NCBI GenBank assembly: GCA_038211505.1
Contig: JBBQVO010000093.1
Coordinates: forward strand, 1-12,664
Reading direction: 5' to 3'
Source of the DNA: JBBQVO01 sp038211505
GTDB lineage: Bacteria > Chloroflexota > Dehalococcoidia > DSTF01 > JACRBR01
Length of the DNA: 12,664 nt
Positions 1 to 7,776 of the stretch are shown one piece after another; position 1 is the first letter of the stretch, and every line of letters begins with the position of its first letter. The notes beneath the pieces were generated by a model. That model was not told the DNA's origin. It searched no databases and worked only from the letters and a program-made list of their open reading frames with translations. A program made the translations under genes and the position numbers.

Positions 1-184
1 CCGACTTGCCGACGCCGCACGTCACGATCTGGCCTTCGCAGCGGGCCATGATCTCGACCGCCTCGACGAACTCGCTGCCGATGCCCGCCGCGGCATCTTC
101 GAGAGCGCGCGCTTCGTGGCGGATCACTTCGCGCCCGAGCAGGATGTGCCGCTGATGGTCGCTGTCAAACTGCGGTCGGTTCAT
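1..184 (-). CDS. KpsF/GutQ-family sugar-phosphate isomerase (SIS domain), N-terminal part only
   Basis: Only the first 61 residues are in the window; the gene runs off the left edge. The visible part has the N-terminal helix of this family (GREVIRHEARAL, then FVEAVEIMARCEG) followed by the first SIS strand and sugar-phosphate loop, CGVGKS, matching the usual G-[MV]-GKS of arabinose-5-phosphate isomerases. Those enzymes interconvert ribulose 5-phosphate and arabinose 5-phosphate. The start is the ATG at 184-182, which overlaps the TGA of the upstream sugar kinase in an ATGA arrangement, so the two are very probably translationally coupled. A GAGAGG sequence (194-199) lies nine bases upstream inside the kinase gene. 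Whether this protein has the CBS domains of KdsD/KpsF or only the SIS domain cannot be seen. A related SIS isomerase is possible. Confidence 0.78.
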   Translation of the reverse strand, partial: MNRPQFDSDHQRHILLGREVIRHEARALEDAAAGIGSEFVEAVEIMARCEGQIVTCGVGKS

Positions 185-1101
185 CGCGAGAGTCCTCTCA
201 TGAGCAGCGCTTCGACCTCATCTCGTGGCGGCATCGATGGCTCGGCGCCTGCGACTGTGCACGCCGCTGCACCGGCCGCATTCGCATAGCGAAGCGCAAC
301 ATCAAGCGCGTCGCCCTCGGCCGTTCGCACCGCGAATGCCGCGCAGAACGCATCACCGGCGCCGGTCGTATCGACGACATCCACTCCCATGGCCGCGATC
401 GCTACTTCCCGGCCGTTGCCCGTCGCCGTCGCGCCGCTGCCGCCGCGCGTCACGACGACGGTATCTATGTGATATTCGGCCGCCAGATGGGCGACCACAT
501 CGGATGATGCCGCGATTTCCGCATCTGCGACGATCGCGACAGCTTCGATCTCGTTCACGATCACGATATCGGAGAGGCGCAGAAGCACGGGCGGAAAGGC
601 GATGACGGGCGCGGGATTGAAAAGCGTCGTGACGCCAGCCGCACGAGCAGCTTTCGCGAACGCCATCGCCGCCTCGATCGATGTCTCAAGCTGATAGATG
701 GCCACGTTGGGATTCGCAAGAACGTCGGCGGCGCGTTCGATATCGGTGGCCGAGACGTTGCGGTTCGCGCGCGGCGCCTGGATGATCGTGTTCGTGCCGT
801 CGCCTTCGACGATGATGCTCGCCACGCCGGTTCCGGCGCTCGCATCGACGGCAACGGCGCTGCGGTCGATGCCCTCGCGATCGAGCGCGGCGAGAAACAT
901 CCGACCGAACTCGTCCTCGCCGACGCGACCGATGACCGCCACGTCCGCACCCAGCCGCCGCGCCGCGACGGCCTGGTTGAAGCCCTTGCCGCCCAGATGC
1001 ATCGAGAAGTCGCCCTGGAGAGTCTCGCCGGCGTCCGGCCTGCGCGTGGTGCGCATCACGAGGTCCATATTGAAGCTGGCGAGGACGGCGATCTTGACCA
1101 C
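181..1101 (-). CDS. PfkB-family carbohydrate kinase, ribokinase-like
   Basis: A cytosolic sugar kinase of 306 residues, the normal ribokinase length. The N-terminus carries the substrate-binding SFNMDLV motif (residues 9-15) and the first PfkB signature, GGKGFNQA (37-44), typical of ribokinases. The Mg/phosphate motif NEIE is at 183-186. The second PfkB signature, DTTGAGDAF (244-252), contains the catalytic base Asp250. The start is a GTG at 1101-1099, since the first ribokinase strand (VKIAVLASF) follows at once. No Shine-Dalgarno site precedes it, and a TACGCT hexamer lies six bases upstream, so the mRNA may be leaderless. The gene overlaps the downstream KpsF/GutQ-type isomerase by 4 bases, suggesting paired action on a pentose or related sugar phosphate. 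The substrate is uncertain: ribose is the default for this signature, but other sugars or nucleosides are possible. Confidence 0.85.
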   Translation of the reverse strand: MVKIAVLASFNMDLVMRTTRRPDAGETLQGDFSMHLGGKGFNQAVAARRLGADVAVIGRVGEDEFGRMFLAALDREGIDRSAVAVDASAGTGVASIIVEGDGTNTIIQAPRANRNVSATDIERAADVLANPNVAIYQLETSIEAAMAFAKAARAAGVTTLFNPAPVIAFPPVLLRLSDIVIVNEIEAVAIVADAEIAASSDVVAHLAAEYHIDTVVVTRGGSGATATGNGREVAIAAMGVDVVDTTGAGDAFCAAFAVRTAEGDALDVALRYANAAGAAACTVAGAEPSMPPRDEVEALLMRGLSR

Positions 1102-1107
1102 GCCCGT

Positions 1108-1113
1108 AGCGTA
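1108..1113 (-). promoter_or_regulatory. Possible -10 hexamer for the kinase-isomerase pair (leaderless)
   Basis: Read on the minus strand the hexamer is TACGCT, ending six bases before the GTG start of the PfkB-family kinase. That spacing would start the transcript at or next to the GTG, which fits the lack of a ribosome binding site. No convincing -35 element was found. Confidence 0.3.
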
Positions 1114-1163
1114 CCGGCTCGGGACAGGCGCGGCGATCGCTATCGCGCGGCGATCGCCATCGT

Positions 1164-1169
1164 TACACT
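1164..1169 (+). promoter_or_regulatory. Possible -10 hexamer of the M16 peptidase gene
   Basis: TACACT fits the TAnnnT consensus of a housekeeping -10 box, in the 104-base gap between the divergent kinase and peptidase genes. Transcription would begin near 1176, leaving a leader of about 30 bases that contains a GAGG ribosome binding site (1199-1202). The same hexamer precedes the SRPBCC gene at 5264. The -35 region is not recognisable. Confidence 0.35.
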
Positions 1170-1205
1170 AAGCCGCCGCGGGTGCGGTGCAGCGAACTGA
1201 GGCAC

Positions 1206-2489
1206 ATGAACGTCGAAGGTAACGAGTACGAGCGCACAACGCTCGCCAACGGGCTGCGAATCGTCTCGGCGCCGATGCCGGGGACGCGATCCGTGGCGGT
1301 CAGCCTGTACGTCGGCGCGGGATCGCGATACGAGATCGAGGAGGAGGCGGGGCTCTCGCACCTGCTCGAACATCTCGTCTTCAAGGGCACCGAGAAGCGC
1401 CCGAGCGCGCAGGAGATCTCGGAGCTGATCGACTCCGTCGGCGGCGTGATGAATGCCGGCACGGATCGCGAACTCACGGTGTACTACGCGAAGGTAGCGC
1501 GCCCGCACTTCGACCGCGCCGCCGATGTCCTCACCGACATGCTTCGCTCGCCGCTGATCCTCGCCGAAGAGCTCGAAAAAGAACGCAAGGTTGTGATCGA
1601 GGAACTGTCCTCGATCGCCGACTCGCCGGCGCAGCTCGTCGATCTGCTGCTCGACGCGACGATGTGGCCGAATCAGCCCCTCGGCCGCGACGTCGCCGGC
1701 AGCGAAGACTCCGTGAACGCCCTCACGCGCAAGAGCACACTCAACTACCTCAGACGTCAGTACGTGCCGAACAACATCGTCGTCGCCGTCGCTGGCGCCA
1801 TCGATCACGACGAGGTGGTGTCGTTCGTCGACAATGCGCTCGGTGACTGGAAGCGTGGCAAGCCCTCGAAGTGGATCCCGGCGATCGATGGCCAGAAGAA
1901 GCCGCGCACGGCCGTGCAGTACAAACGCACCGAACAGGCGCACATCGAGATCGCGCTCCACGCATGTTCGAGCCAGGATCCCGATCGATTTGCCCTCGAT
2001 CTGATCAGCGTCATCCTCGGCGAAGGGATGAGCAGCCGGCTCTTCCTCGAGCTGCGCGAGAAGCGCGCCCTCTGCTACGACGTCCACAGCTACGTCAGCC
2101 ACTATCTCGACACCGGTTCGTTCGCCGTTTACGCCGGCGTCGATCCGAAGAAGGCCGTCGAATCGACGCAGGCGCTGCTCGAAGAACTATCGAAGGTGCG
2201 CGTCGACGGCGTCACGGACGAGGAGCTGCACAAGGCGAAAGAGCTCTCGAAGGGCCGCCTGCTTCTGCGCATGGAGGACACGCGCAGCGTCTCCGGCTGG
2301 CTTGGCGGTCAGGAGATGCTCAACGGCGCCATCAAGACCCCCGACGAAGTCGTCGCCCTCGTCGACGCCGTCACGCCCGCCGACATGCGGCGCGTAGCGA
2401 AGAGCGTCCTCGACACCGATCAGCTCAACATCGCCGTAGTCGGCCCCTTCCGCAGCGACCGCAAATTCGCCGCGCTAGCGAAGCTGTAG
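1206..2489 (+). CDS. M16-family zinc metallopeptidase (pitrilysin/processing-peptidase type)
   Basis: A 427-residue single-chain M16 protease of the type related to mitochondrial processing peptidase beta and bacterial PqqL/YmxG proteins. The inverted zinc motif HLLEH is at residues 52-56, and the third zinc ligand, Glu133, lies exactly 77 residues after His56, as in pitrilysin. The usual NAGTDRELTVYYA stretch follows the motif. The second domain has the GMSSRLF and REKRALCYDV segments that supply the substrate-binding Arg and Tyr. There is no signal peptide, so it is probably cytosolic. The start chosen is ATG 1206, just after TGAGG (1198-1202); an in-frame GTG at 1182 would add eight residues of no family character. 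It is transcribed alone, divergent from the sugar kinase. The physiological substrate is not indicated. Confidence 0.9.
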   Translation: MNVEGNEYERTTLANGLRIVSAPMPGTRSVAVSLYVGAGSRYEIEEEAGLSHLLEHLVFKGTEKRPSAQEISELIDSVGGVMNAGTDRELTVYYAKVARPHFDRAADVLTDMLRSPLILAEELEKERKVVIEELSSIADSPAQLVDLLLDATMWPNQPLGRDVAGSEDSVNALTRKSTLNYLRRQYVPNNIVVAVAGAIDHDEVVSFVDNALGDWKRGKPSKWIPAIDGQKKPRTAVQYKRTEQAHIEIALHACSSQDPDRFALDLISVILGEGMSSRLFLELREKRALCYDVHSYVSHYLDTGSFAVYAGVDPKKAVESTQALLEELSKVRVDGVTDEELHKAKELSKGRLLLRMEDTRSVSGWLGGQEMLNGAIKTPDEVVALVDAVTPADMRRVAKSVLDTDQLNIAVVGPFRSDRKFAALAKL

Positions 2490-2580
2490 TTCTCACTTCG
2501 ATGTGCCGTCGTTTGCCACCGATGGTCGCTCGCCGGTGTGCATGTGATCGCCTCGCGCCGCCGCCGCTTGCGCGGGGCGC

Positions 2581-5154
2581 TCACGGCGACGGCGCTGATG
2601 CCTGCGCATCGTAAATCGTCACGTTCCCGGATTTGAACGCGACCGGCAGCACGTCAAATTTGGCGAGCGCGATCGGGTTGTATGTCTTGCGCTCGATCGC
2701 GCCCACGATGATGTACTTGACGCCGTACGTCCGCACCACCTTCATCGCCGACTCGAGATCGTTGTGGCTGTACAAGATCGAGACATCGGCTTCGCGCCGG
2801 CCGCGCGCATCAGAATTACCGCCGCGCCACTGATCTTCGTGATTGGGCCACCCGAGCACCGTCGGCACGCCGGAATCAGCGGACATGCGACCCACGAACG
2901 AGTATGCGCTCTTCCCATCCTGGTCCCGGACCGTCTCGACGATCACGAAGTGTTGTCCCTGCGCGCGATCAATCAGCCACGCGATCGCGGCCTGTTCGTC
3001 GACGGGCAGATAGCGAATCCCGTTGATTTCGCCGCGCGTCGGCAGCAAGTTGCCTTTGGCGTCGTACGGACGCGTTCGGTTGTAGATCGCGCCGATCGGG
3101 AATACCGCCGCCGCCGCGAGCGTAACACCGACGGCGGCGGCCCAGATCATACGCGCATGAGGCGCCGTTGCGGGCCGACGCCGCCACGCCTGGGCCGCCT
3201 CGTACAGCGCGTAGCCGTCGGCGAGCGCCAGCAGCAGCCACGCCTGGTAGTACAGCTTGAACACTGTGTTGATGCGGTTGTTGAAGATGTCGCCGACGTA
3301 AAAGAAATCGCTGCCGAAGATGAGCAGCAGCGCCGTCGTGATCAGCAGAAGCGTGAACATTCGTCCGTTGCCCGGCCGGTCGTCGCCCACCCGTGACGAT
3401 GCCTCATGCCATAAGCACAGCATAGCGGCGACCAGAAACACCGCGGCGCCGCCATCCGTAATCCAGCCGCTGCCGTGCAGCCTGATCTGCGAGACGAGTC
3501 CCGGCGCTGTCGCCAGTCGCTGTGCACCGTACGCCTCCTGCACGACGATCAGCACCGCCCAGGCGACGACGATGCTCACCGGAACCAGAGCCGCCAGCCC
3601 GAGTCCGCGGAGCGAGATCGTTCGGCGAAGCGACCAGAGCCGCTCCGCGACGTACGGCAGCGCGATCACGAAAAGCGGCCCCCAATGCAACAGCGCCTGC
3701 ACCGGCCGCGTGCCCGGCCAGAGCGATGTCTGACTCTTCACCACCGGCCAGACGCCGTCGGCCTGCGAATTGAAGCTGACGTAGAACGGAAGATAGGCGA
3801 TCACCGCCAGCGCCAGCAGTGGCACGACGAATCCCAGCGACGCCTTCAGATTCGTTACAACCGACGAGCGCTGCCGGAGCGCGTTCGAGCAGACGACGGT
3901 CAGCGTCAGGACGAACGTCATCGTCGGTAGATCCCACGTGTTGAGGAAGCCGAGCGCGCCGACGACCAGCGCCACGACGACCGCCAGCGCCGGATCGGTG
4001 CGCCATGTCCGCATCTCGAGACGCTGCGCGTGCCGAACGAGCGTGAGCGCAACGCCGATCGCCAGCGCATCGTAAGGCAGCGCCATCACGTGCGGATGCA
4101 GATCGCCGAGCACGAAGCTGAAGATCGGAAACTCGGTGATCACGCGGATCGCGTGGCCCGCGACGTCATTTTGCAGCAGGTACAGGCGCGACGTATCGAA
4201 GAACGCGAAGAAGCGACTCGGATACCACGTCGCGCGCTGCTCGTGCGCCTGCAGGTTCTCGATATCGATCCAGTGGTAGAAGCCGGCGCCGCCGATGCCG
4301 TATGCCGACGCAAAGTGCAGCACGAACACAAGATTCCCGAAGACAGCAAGCAGCATCGCGCCGAGAAAGCCAAACGCCAGCGGCCGCCACGCCAGCGGCG
4401 CCGGATCGGCCGGAACGTGATTGCGAATTGTGGTCAGCGGCGACGACGCCGCGTCAGTCGCTGCAGGCAAGGCGCCGGATACGGCTGGATCGTCGGCAGG
4501 CGCCGGTTCAGACGCCGCCGCCGCCGCGTCGATCTCCGCGCCGCGGACGAGGTTGTAGACGACGCCGAAGCCCGCGACGACCGTAAGCGCCGCCGTCATC
4601 GCGACGCCGATGTTGTAGCCGATATCCGTCGGCACGAACGCGAGGCGGCCGGTCATCGCGATGATCACGTAGCCGAAGTAGTAGTACGCGACCGTGTGCC
4701 CCGACAGCCAAGGATCCTGCGGCGGGAAGTGGCTCGCGCGCGTCGCGGCGTTGAGCAGCATGAAGTCGCTCGGCTGCTCGCTCGTGACGATCTGTCCCAC
4801 CTGCGTCCGCAGAACGACAGCGACGACGAACGCAAGCAGCAGCAGCCCTTCGACGACGGCGATATAGCCGGCGTGCTCGCGCGCCCAGGCGATCGTACGC
4901 CGCCAATCCCACGCCGCCAGCGCTAGCGAGATCATCGCCAGCACGACGAGCACGGCGACAATGCCCGTGCGCGAGTTCGGGACGAGATGCAGGCTGTTCG
5001 CCAGCCAGAACGCGTAGCCGAGGATCAGCAGCCCGAATGGCTTCGAGAGCGCGTACCCCCGATCCGGAAGCCGCGCGAACACCGTCACGCACAGCGGCAG
5101 CACCGCCAGCGCCACGATCTGCAGGACGAGCCACCAGCGCGCCGTCTCGATCAT
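2581..5154 (-). CDS. DUF2298 / Chlor_Arch_YYY large integral membrane protein
   Basis: An 857-residue, very hydrophobic protein with many membrane helices spread over most of its length. The family hallmark YYYFG is at residues 157-161, after a conserved region reading SEQPSDFMLLN (125-135) and FPPQDPWLSG. The C-terminus ends in the usual soluble strand-rich piece (KYIIVGAIERKTY, then VTIYDAQ). Members occur mainly in Chloroflexi and some archaea and have no established function. The acidic residues before YYY and the soluble tail recall GT-C lipid-linked glycosyltransferases, which is inference. A low-complexity Ala/Pro-rich insert (about 206-256) probably forms an exposed loop. The start is ATG 5154: the first membrane helix begins at once (ARWWLVLQIV), whereas a longer reading to 5268 adds 38 unlikely residues. 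It has no ribosome binding site and may be leaderless. Confidence 0.85.
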   Translation of the reverse strand: MIETARWWLVLQIVALAVLPLCVTVFARLPDRGYALSKPFGLLILGYAFWLANSLHLVPNSRTGIVAVLVVLAMISLALAAWDWRRTIAWAREHAGYIAVVEGLLLLAFVVAVVLRTQVGQIVTSEQPSDFMLLNAATRASHFPPQDPWLSGHTVAYYYFGYVIIAMTGRLAFVPTDIGYNIGVAMTAALTVVAGFGVVYNLVRGAEIDAAAAASEPAPADDPAVSGALPAATDAASSPLTTIRNHVPADPAPLAWRPLAFGFLGAMLLAVFGNLVFVLHFASAYGIGGAGFYHWIDIENLQAHEQRATWYPSRFFAFFDTSRLYLLQNDVAGHAIRVITEFPIFSFVLGDLHPHVMALPYDALAIGVALTLVRHAQRLEMRTWRTDPALAVVVALVVGALGFLNTWDLPTMTFVLTLTVVCSNALRQRSSVVTNLKASLGFVVPLLALAVIAYLPFYVSFNSQADGVWPVVKSQTSLWPGTRPVQALLHWGPLFVIALPYVAERLWSLRRTISLRGLGLAALVPVSIVVAWAVLIVVQEAYGAQRLATAPGLVSQIRLHGSGWITDGGAAVFLVAAMLCLWHEASSRVGDDRPGNGRMFTLLLITTALLLIFGSDFFYVGDIFNNRINTVFKLYYQAWLLLALADGYALYEAAQAWRRRPATAPHARMIWAAAVGVTLAAAAVFPIGAIYNRTRPYDAKGNLLPTRGEINGIRYLPVDEQAAIAWLIDRAQGQHFVIVETVRDQDGKSAYSFVGRMSADSGVPTVLGWPNHEDQWRGGNSDARGRREADVSILYSHNDLESAMKVVRTYGVKYIIVGAIERKTYNPIALAKFDVLPVAFKSGNVTIYDAQASAPSP

Positions 5155-5161
5155 CACGCCT

Positions 5162-5167
5162 ACCGTA
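5162..5167 (-). promoter_or_regulatory. Possible -10 hexamer of the DUF2298 gene (leaderless)
   Basis: TACGGT on the minus strand ends seven bases before ATG 5154, so a transcript would start almost at the ATG. At 17-base spacing the -35 position reads GTTAAA, a poor match. The arrangement mirrors that of the sugar kinase at 1108-1113. Confidence 0.3.
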
Positions 5168-5263
5168 CCGGATTGAACCCGCAGTTTAACTTCGTCGCCA
5201 CCTCCGACTCTTGACGGATACGTCGCCCGACCGATAGCGGATGATCGCCCGGCGCCGTCCGCG

Positions 5264-5269
5264 TACACT
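5264..5269 (+). promoter_or_regulatory. Possible -10 hexamer of the SRPBCC gene
   Basis: TACACT lies 31 bases before the ATG of the SRPBCC gene. It would give a short leader that includes the good GAGAGGAG ribosome binding site at 5287-5294. The same hexamer occurs before the M16 gene. No clear -35 box is visible. Confidence 0.33.
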
Positions 5270-5300
5270 CGAAATGAGGTCGTAGAGAGAGGAGTGCATC

Positions 5301-5741
5301 ATGGGCTGCATTGAAGAAAGCATCGATATCGCCGCGCCCGGGGACGTCGTCTGGCGGCAGATGATTGATGTCGAGCGCTGGCCGGAGATGTCGGAATCGG
5401 TGCGCGCGGCGCAGCGGCTCGATGATGGGCCGTTTCGCGAAGGGAGCGAGGCTCGCATGGAGATCAACGGTGCGCCGACGGCCGTCTGGCGCGTGACCGC
5501 CTTCGATGAGGGCCGCTACTTCGCGTGGAAACCAATCACCCGCGGCATCCGCACGATCGCCGGCCATCGCATCGATACGTCCGGAACGAACACGCGCGTA
5601 ACGCTCACGATCGAAACCACCGGCCTGATGGCCACGATCTTCCAGCCGATGATCGCCCGCGTCTCGCGACGCAACATGCGCCAGGAGGCCGCAGGATTGA
5701 AACGCGTCTCGGAGGCCGCGGCCGCCGGCGCGCGCCTGTAG
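5301..5741 (+). CDS. SRPBCC-fold protein (polyketide cyclase/START-like)
   Basis: A small soluble protein of 146 residues with the layout of the SRPBCC superfamily, whose members bind hydrophobic ligands in a helix-grip pocket. The first strand and helix read IDIAAPGDVVWRQMIDVERW (residues 8-27), the characteristic opening in which a strand is followed by AP..VW and a conserved Trp-Pro. Beta strands follow (MEING, WRVTAFDEG, RVTLTIET), ending in a long C-terminal helix (about 112-140). The ATG is six bases after a strong GAGAGGAG site. It is a single gene between its own promoter and the convergent GNAT gene, whose stop lies 13 bases beyond its own. The ligand or reaction cannot be inferred; such proteins range from lipid carriers to cyclases. 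Confidence 0.8.
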   Translation: MGCIEESIDIAAPGDVVWRQMIDVERWPEMSESVRAAQRLDDGPFREGSEARMEINGAPTAVWRVTAFDEGRYFAWKPITRGIRTIAGHRIDTSGTNTRVTLTIETTGLMATIFQPMIARVSRRNMRQEAAGLKRVSEAAAAGARL

Positions 5742-5754
5742 GATCCGTGAGGCG

Positions 5755-6435
5755 TCACCACCCCGGCGGCGCGTCCGGCATCCAGACGACGCCAAGCAGC
5801 GAGTCGCCACGATCCCGATCGACGTGCTCGAACGCCCGCCACTCCGACGGCTCGACATCTATCTCGATGTTCGGGTAGCCGATCGGCTTGCCGTCGCCTT
5901 TGTAGACAAACGTCCGCGGATCGAACTCGCGCGCCCCGTACGCCTCGGCGATGGCGACGCCGACGGCCCGCTGCCACTCGCTCGGCTCGACGCCCGGCTT
6001 CGGAACAACGGTTGGGTTGCGCGCCATCAACCGCATGCTCGCGGGATGCGCCATGCGGCCGCAGCTGAGCATGCGTCCCGCCGGCCGAATGCCGGCGGCC
6101 GCGATCGCCCGCTGCTCAAGCGCGCGGAACAGCCCCATCCGCCGGAACTGCGGCGCCACGCAGCAGATCCCCGCCATGCCGACCGCCTGTTGCGGCAGCC
6201 GCGGCAGGTCGAGGACGCGCATCTCGCCGAGTGAGAAGCCCGCAGGCGCGCCCTCGCAGCGCGCGATGGCAACGTGGCGCAACCGCCCGAACGACTTCTC
6301 GAGATAGGCGTGGTTGGCGTCGCGATACGTCAGGTCGAAGAGCGCGAACATCAGCTCGCGATCAGGGTCGTCGATCTCGCTCGTCGCCAGCACCCGAATG
6401 TCGAAGCGTGAGAGATCAGCGTCCATCCCGGCCAT
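5755..6435 (-). CDS. GNAT-family N-acetyltransferase
   Basis: A 226-residue protein with a GNAT acetyl-CoA-binding fold in its first half. The core strand and pyrophosphate loop read AGICCVAPQFRRMGLFRAL (residues 88-106), in which RRMGLF corresponds to the R/Q-x-x-G-x-G/A motif, here with Phe in place of the last Gly. The preceding strand, EGAPAGFSLGEMRV, is also typical. The C-terminal half (about 125-226) has a family-specific extension with a YPNIEIDVEPSEW segment and no recognised motif. The start is ATG 6435, five bases after GGTGAG; an alternative ATG at 6426 lacks a site. It is convergent with the SRPBCC gene. Its start lies about 60 bases past the end of the amidase gene on the same strand, so it could be read through from the archaellum operon. 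The acceptor substrate is unknown. Confidence 0.78.
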   Translation of the reverse strand: MAGMDADLSRFDIRVLATSEIDDPDRELMFALFDLTYRDANHAYLEKSFGRLRHVAIARCEGAPAGFSLGEMRVLDLPRLPQQAVGMAGICCVAPQFRRMGLFRALEQRAIAAAGIRPAGRMLSCGRMAHPASMRLMARNPTVVPKPGVEPSEWQRAVGVAIAEAYGAREFDPRTFVYKGDGKPIGYPNIEIDVEPSEWRAFEHVDRDRGDSLLGVVWMPDAPPGW

Positions 6436-6494
6436 CGTAGCTCACCGGGACGCGACGGACGGCGTTGCGGCCGCGCCGCCCGTTGGCTCCGGCG

Positions 6495-7772
6495 TCAGTG
6501 ATTCACGGGCGCAGCCTCGGCCGGCGACTGTTGCGGCGCCGCCTCGATCTCCGGCGTCGGCGTCGGCGGGTCGATCAGGTCCGGCACGAAGAAGCCGTTC
6601 TGACTCGGCGCCTCGGTGGGCACGTCGGATTCGATTCTTGCGGGCGTCGTGTGAGGCGGCGCGATCGGCGTCGCCTGCGCGGCGACCGCTTGCGGCGTGA
6701 TCGGGTACGGCGCTGCAGCAGTCGCGGGTGCCGTGTTCGGCGCCACGGATGGCGACGTCGGCGATGCTGGCGACGAGCCGCGGTCGCGCATGAATGCATC
6801 GAGCGCGTCGGCGACGTGCCGCGCCATCAGCACGTGCGCGCGGTCATCCACGAGCACGCGCGCATCGTCATCGTTTGTCAGGAAGAGGAATTCGAGCAGC
6901 GCGGCGGGCACGGGCGATTCGCGCGTGACGACGAACTGACAGAAGTCGCCAGAATGATGCGACTGCGCATCTTCCTTGATACCGCGATCGGGCGGCGCGT
7001 AGCCGTACTCATGCAGGGCGTCCATCATCGCCGACTGCACGGCGCGCGCGAGCTGCTCGTTCGCCGCGGCTGCCTGATGCCGGCCGCAGTACCACGTCTC
7101 CGGCCCGCTGATCGATGTTACCGTCGCCCCGTTGCCGTGGATCGCCAGATAGAGATCCGCGTTGACCGCCTTCGCGAGTCCCACGCGCGCGTAGAGATCC
7201 GACGCGATGAACTCGAGCGGAAGCGGCCCCGCCGGTCCGCGCCCGGCACCGTCTCGCGTCAGATACACCTCGTAACCAAGAGCGATCAGGTCATCGCGCA
7301 GCAGTTCGGCGTTCCGAAGATTCGAATCGGCCTCAGTGATATCGACGGAGCCGTCCGCCAGGTGATGAACGGCGCCGGGATCGCCGCGACCGTGGCCGGG
7401 ATCGAGGACGATGACGCCTTTTGCGTGCGATTGCTGCTCGCTGCTGCGCGGCCCGTCGGGCGATGCCGCTCCGATCTTCGAATTGATGCCGGCATCGCGA
7501 GCGAACTGAGGCGCCGCGCGGAGTCCGAGGCTCGACGGGGTAGCGACCGCCGTCGCACCAGCGTTCGCGTCGATCAGCTTCGACGCCTGCTCGCGTGTGA
7601 CGGCGCGCACTTCGCGCGCCGCCCCGGGCTTGGCGACGTCGTAGAGCACCGTATGATCGGATGCGGATGCGGAAGTCGAGCCGCCGCGAAACGCAAACCA
7701 GCCGGCGGCAACGGTGAGCGCCGTCCAGGCGATCATCGTCATCATCAGCAGCCGCTTCGCCCAGGGCGACAT
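6495..7772 (-). CDS. Membrane-anchored N-acetylmuramoyl-L-alanine amidase (Amidase_3), last gene of the archaellum operon
   Basis: A 425-residue zinc hydrolase that cleaves the amide bond between N-acetylmuramic acid and the stem peptide of peptidoglycan. An N-terminal hydrophobic segment (about 7-27) after MSPWAKR is a signal anchor or signal peptide. After a linker, the Amidase_3 domain (about 118-332) carries all zinc ligands and the catalytic acid: His127 in LDPGHG, Glu147 in ITEADSNL, His212 in IHGNG, and Glu294 in LLEFLFLTN. The last 90 residues are Pro/Ala/Thr-rich low complexity, possibly a wall-spanning tail; no LysM, SH3 or AMIN domain was seen. The ATG is four bases after the TGA of the upstream 151-residue gene (TGA-CGAG-ATG), so it is almost certainly co-transcribed with the archaellum genes. 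A role in opening the wall for the filament or its anchoring complex is inference from position. Confidence 0.88.
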   Translation of the reverse strand: MSPWAKRLLMMTMIAWTALTVAAGWFAFRGGSTSASASDHTVLYDVAKPGAAREVRAVTREQASKLIDANAGATAVATPSSLGLRAAPQFARDAGINSKIGAASPDGPRSSEQQSHAKGVIVLDPGHGRGDPGAVHHLADGSVDITEADSNLRNAELLRDDLIALGYEVYLTRDGAGRGPAGPLPLEFIASDLYARVGLAKAVNADLYLAIHGNGATVTSISGPETWYCGRHQAAAANEQLARAVQSAMMDALHEYGYAPPDRGIKEDAQSHHSGDFCQFVVTRESPVPAALLEFLFLTNDDDARVLVDDRAHVLMARHVADALDAFMRDRGSSPASPTSPSVAPNTAPATAAAPYPITPQAVAAQATPIAPPHTTPARIESDVPTEAPSQNGFFVPDLIDPPTPTPEIEAAPQQSPAEAAPVNH

Positions 7773-7776
7773 CTCG

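Noticed and set aside
1140..2102. A 320-codon minus-strand open frame opposite the M16 peptidase
   Set aside because: The plus strand encodes exact M16 zinc motifs; the reverse frame is composition-driven.
2490..2580. Possible bidirectional terminator between the convergent M16 and DUF2298 genes
   Set aside because: The GC-rich inverted stretches near 2556-2580 give only a stem of about five base pairs with a large loop and no T-run.
6436..6494. Possible terminator after the amidase gene
   Set aside because: Only a five-base-pair stem around a GCGGCCGC palindrome with no T-tract; too weak to call.
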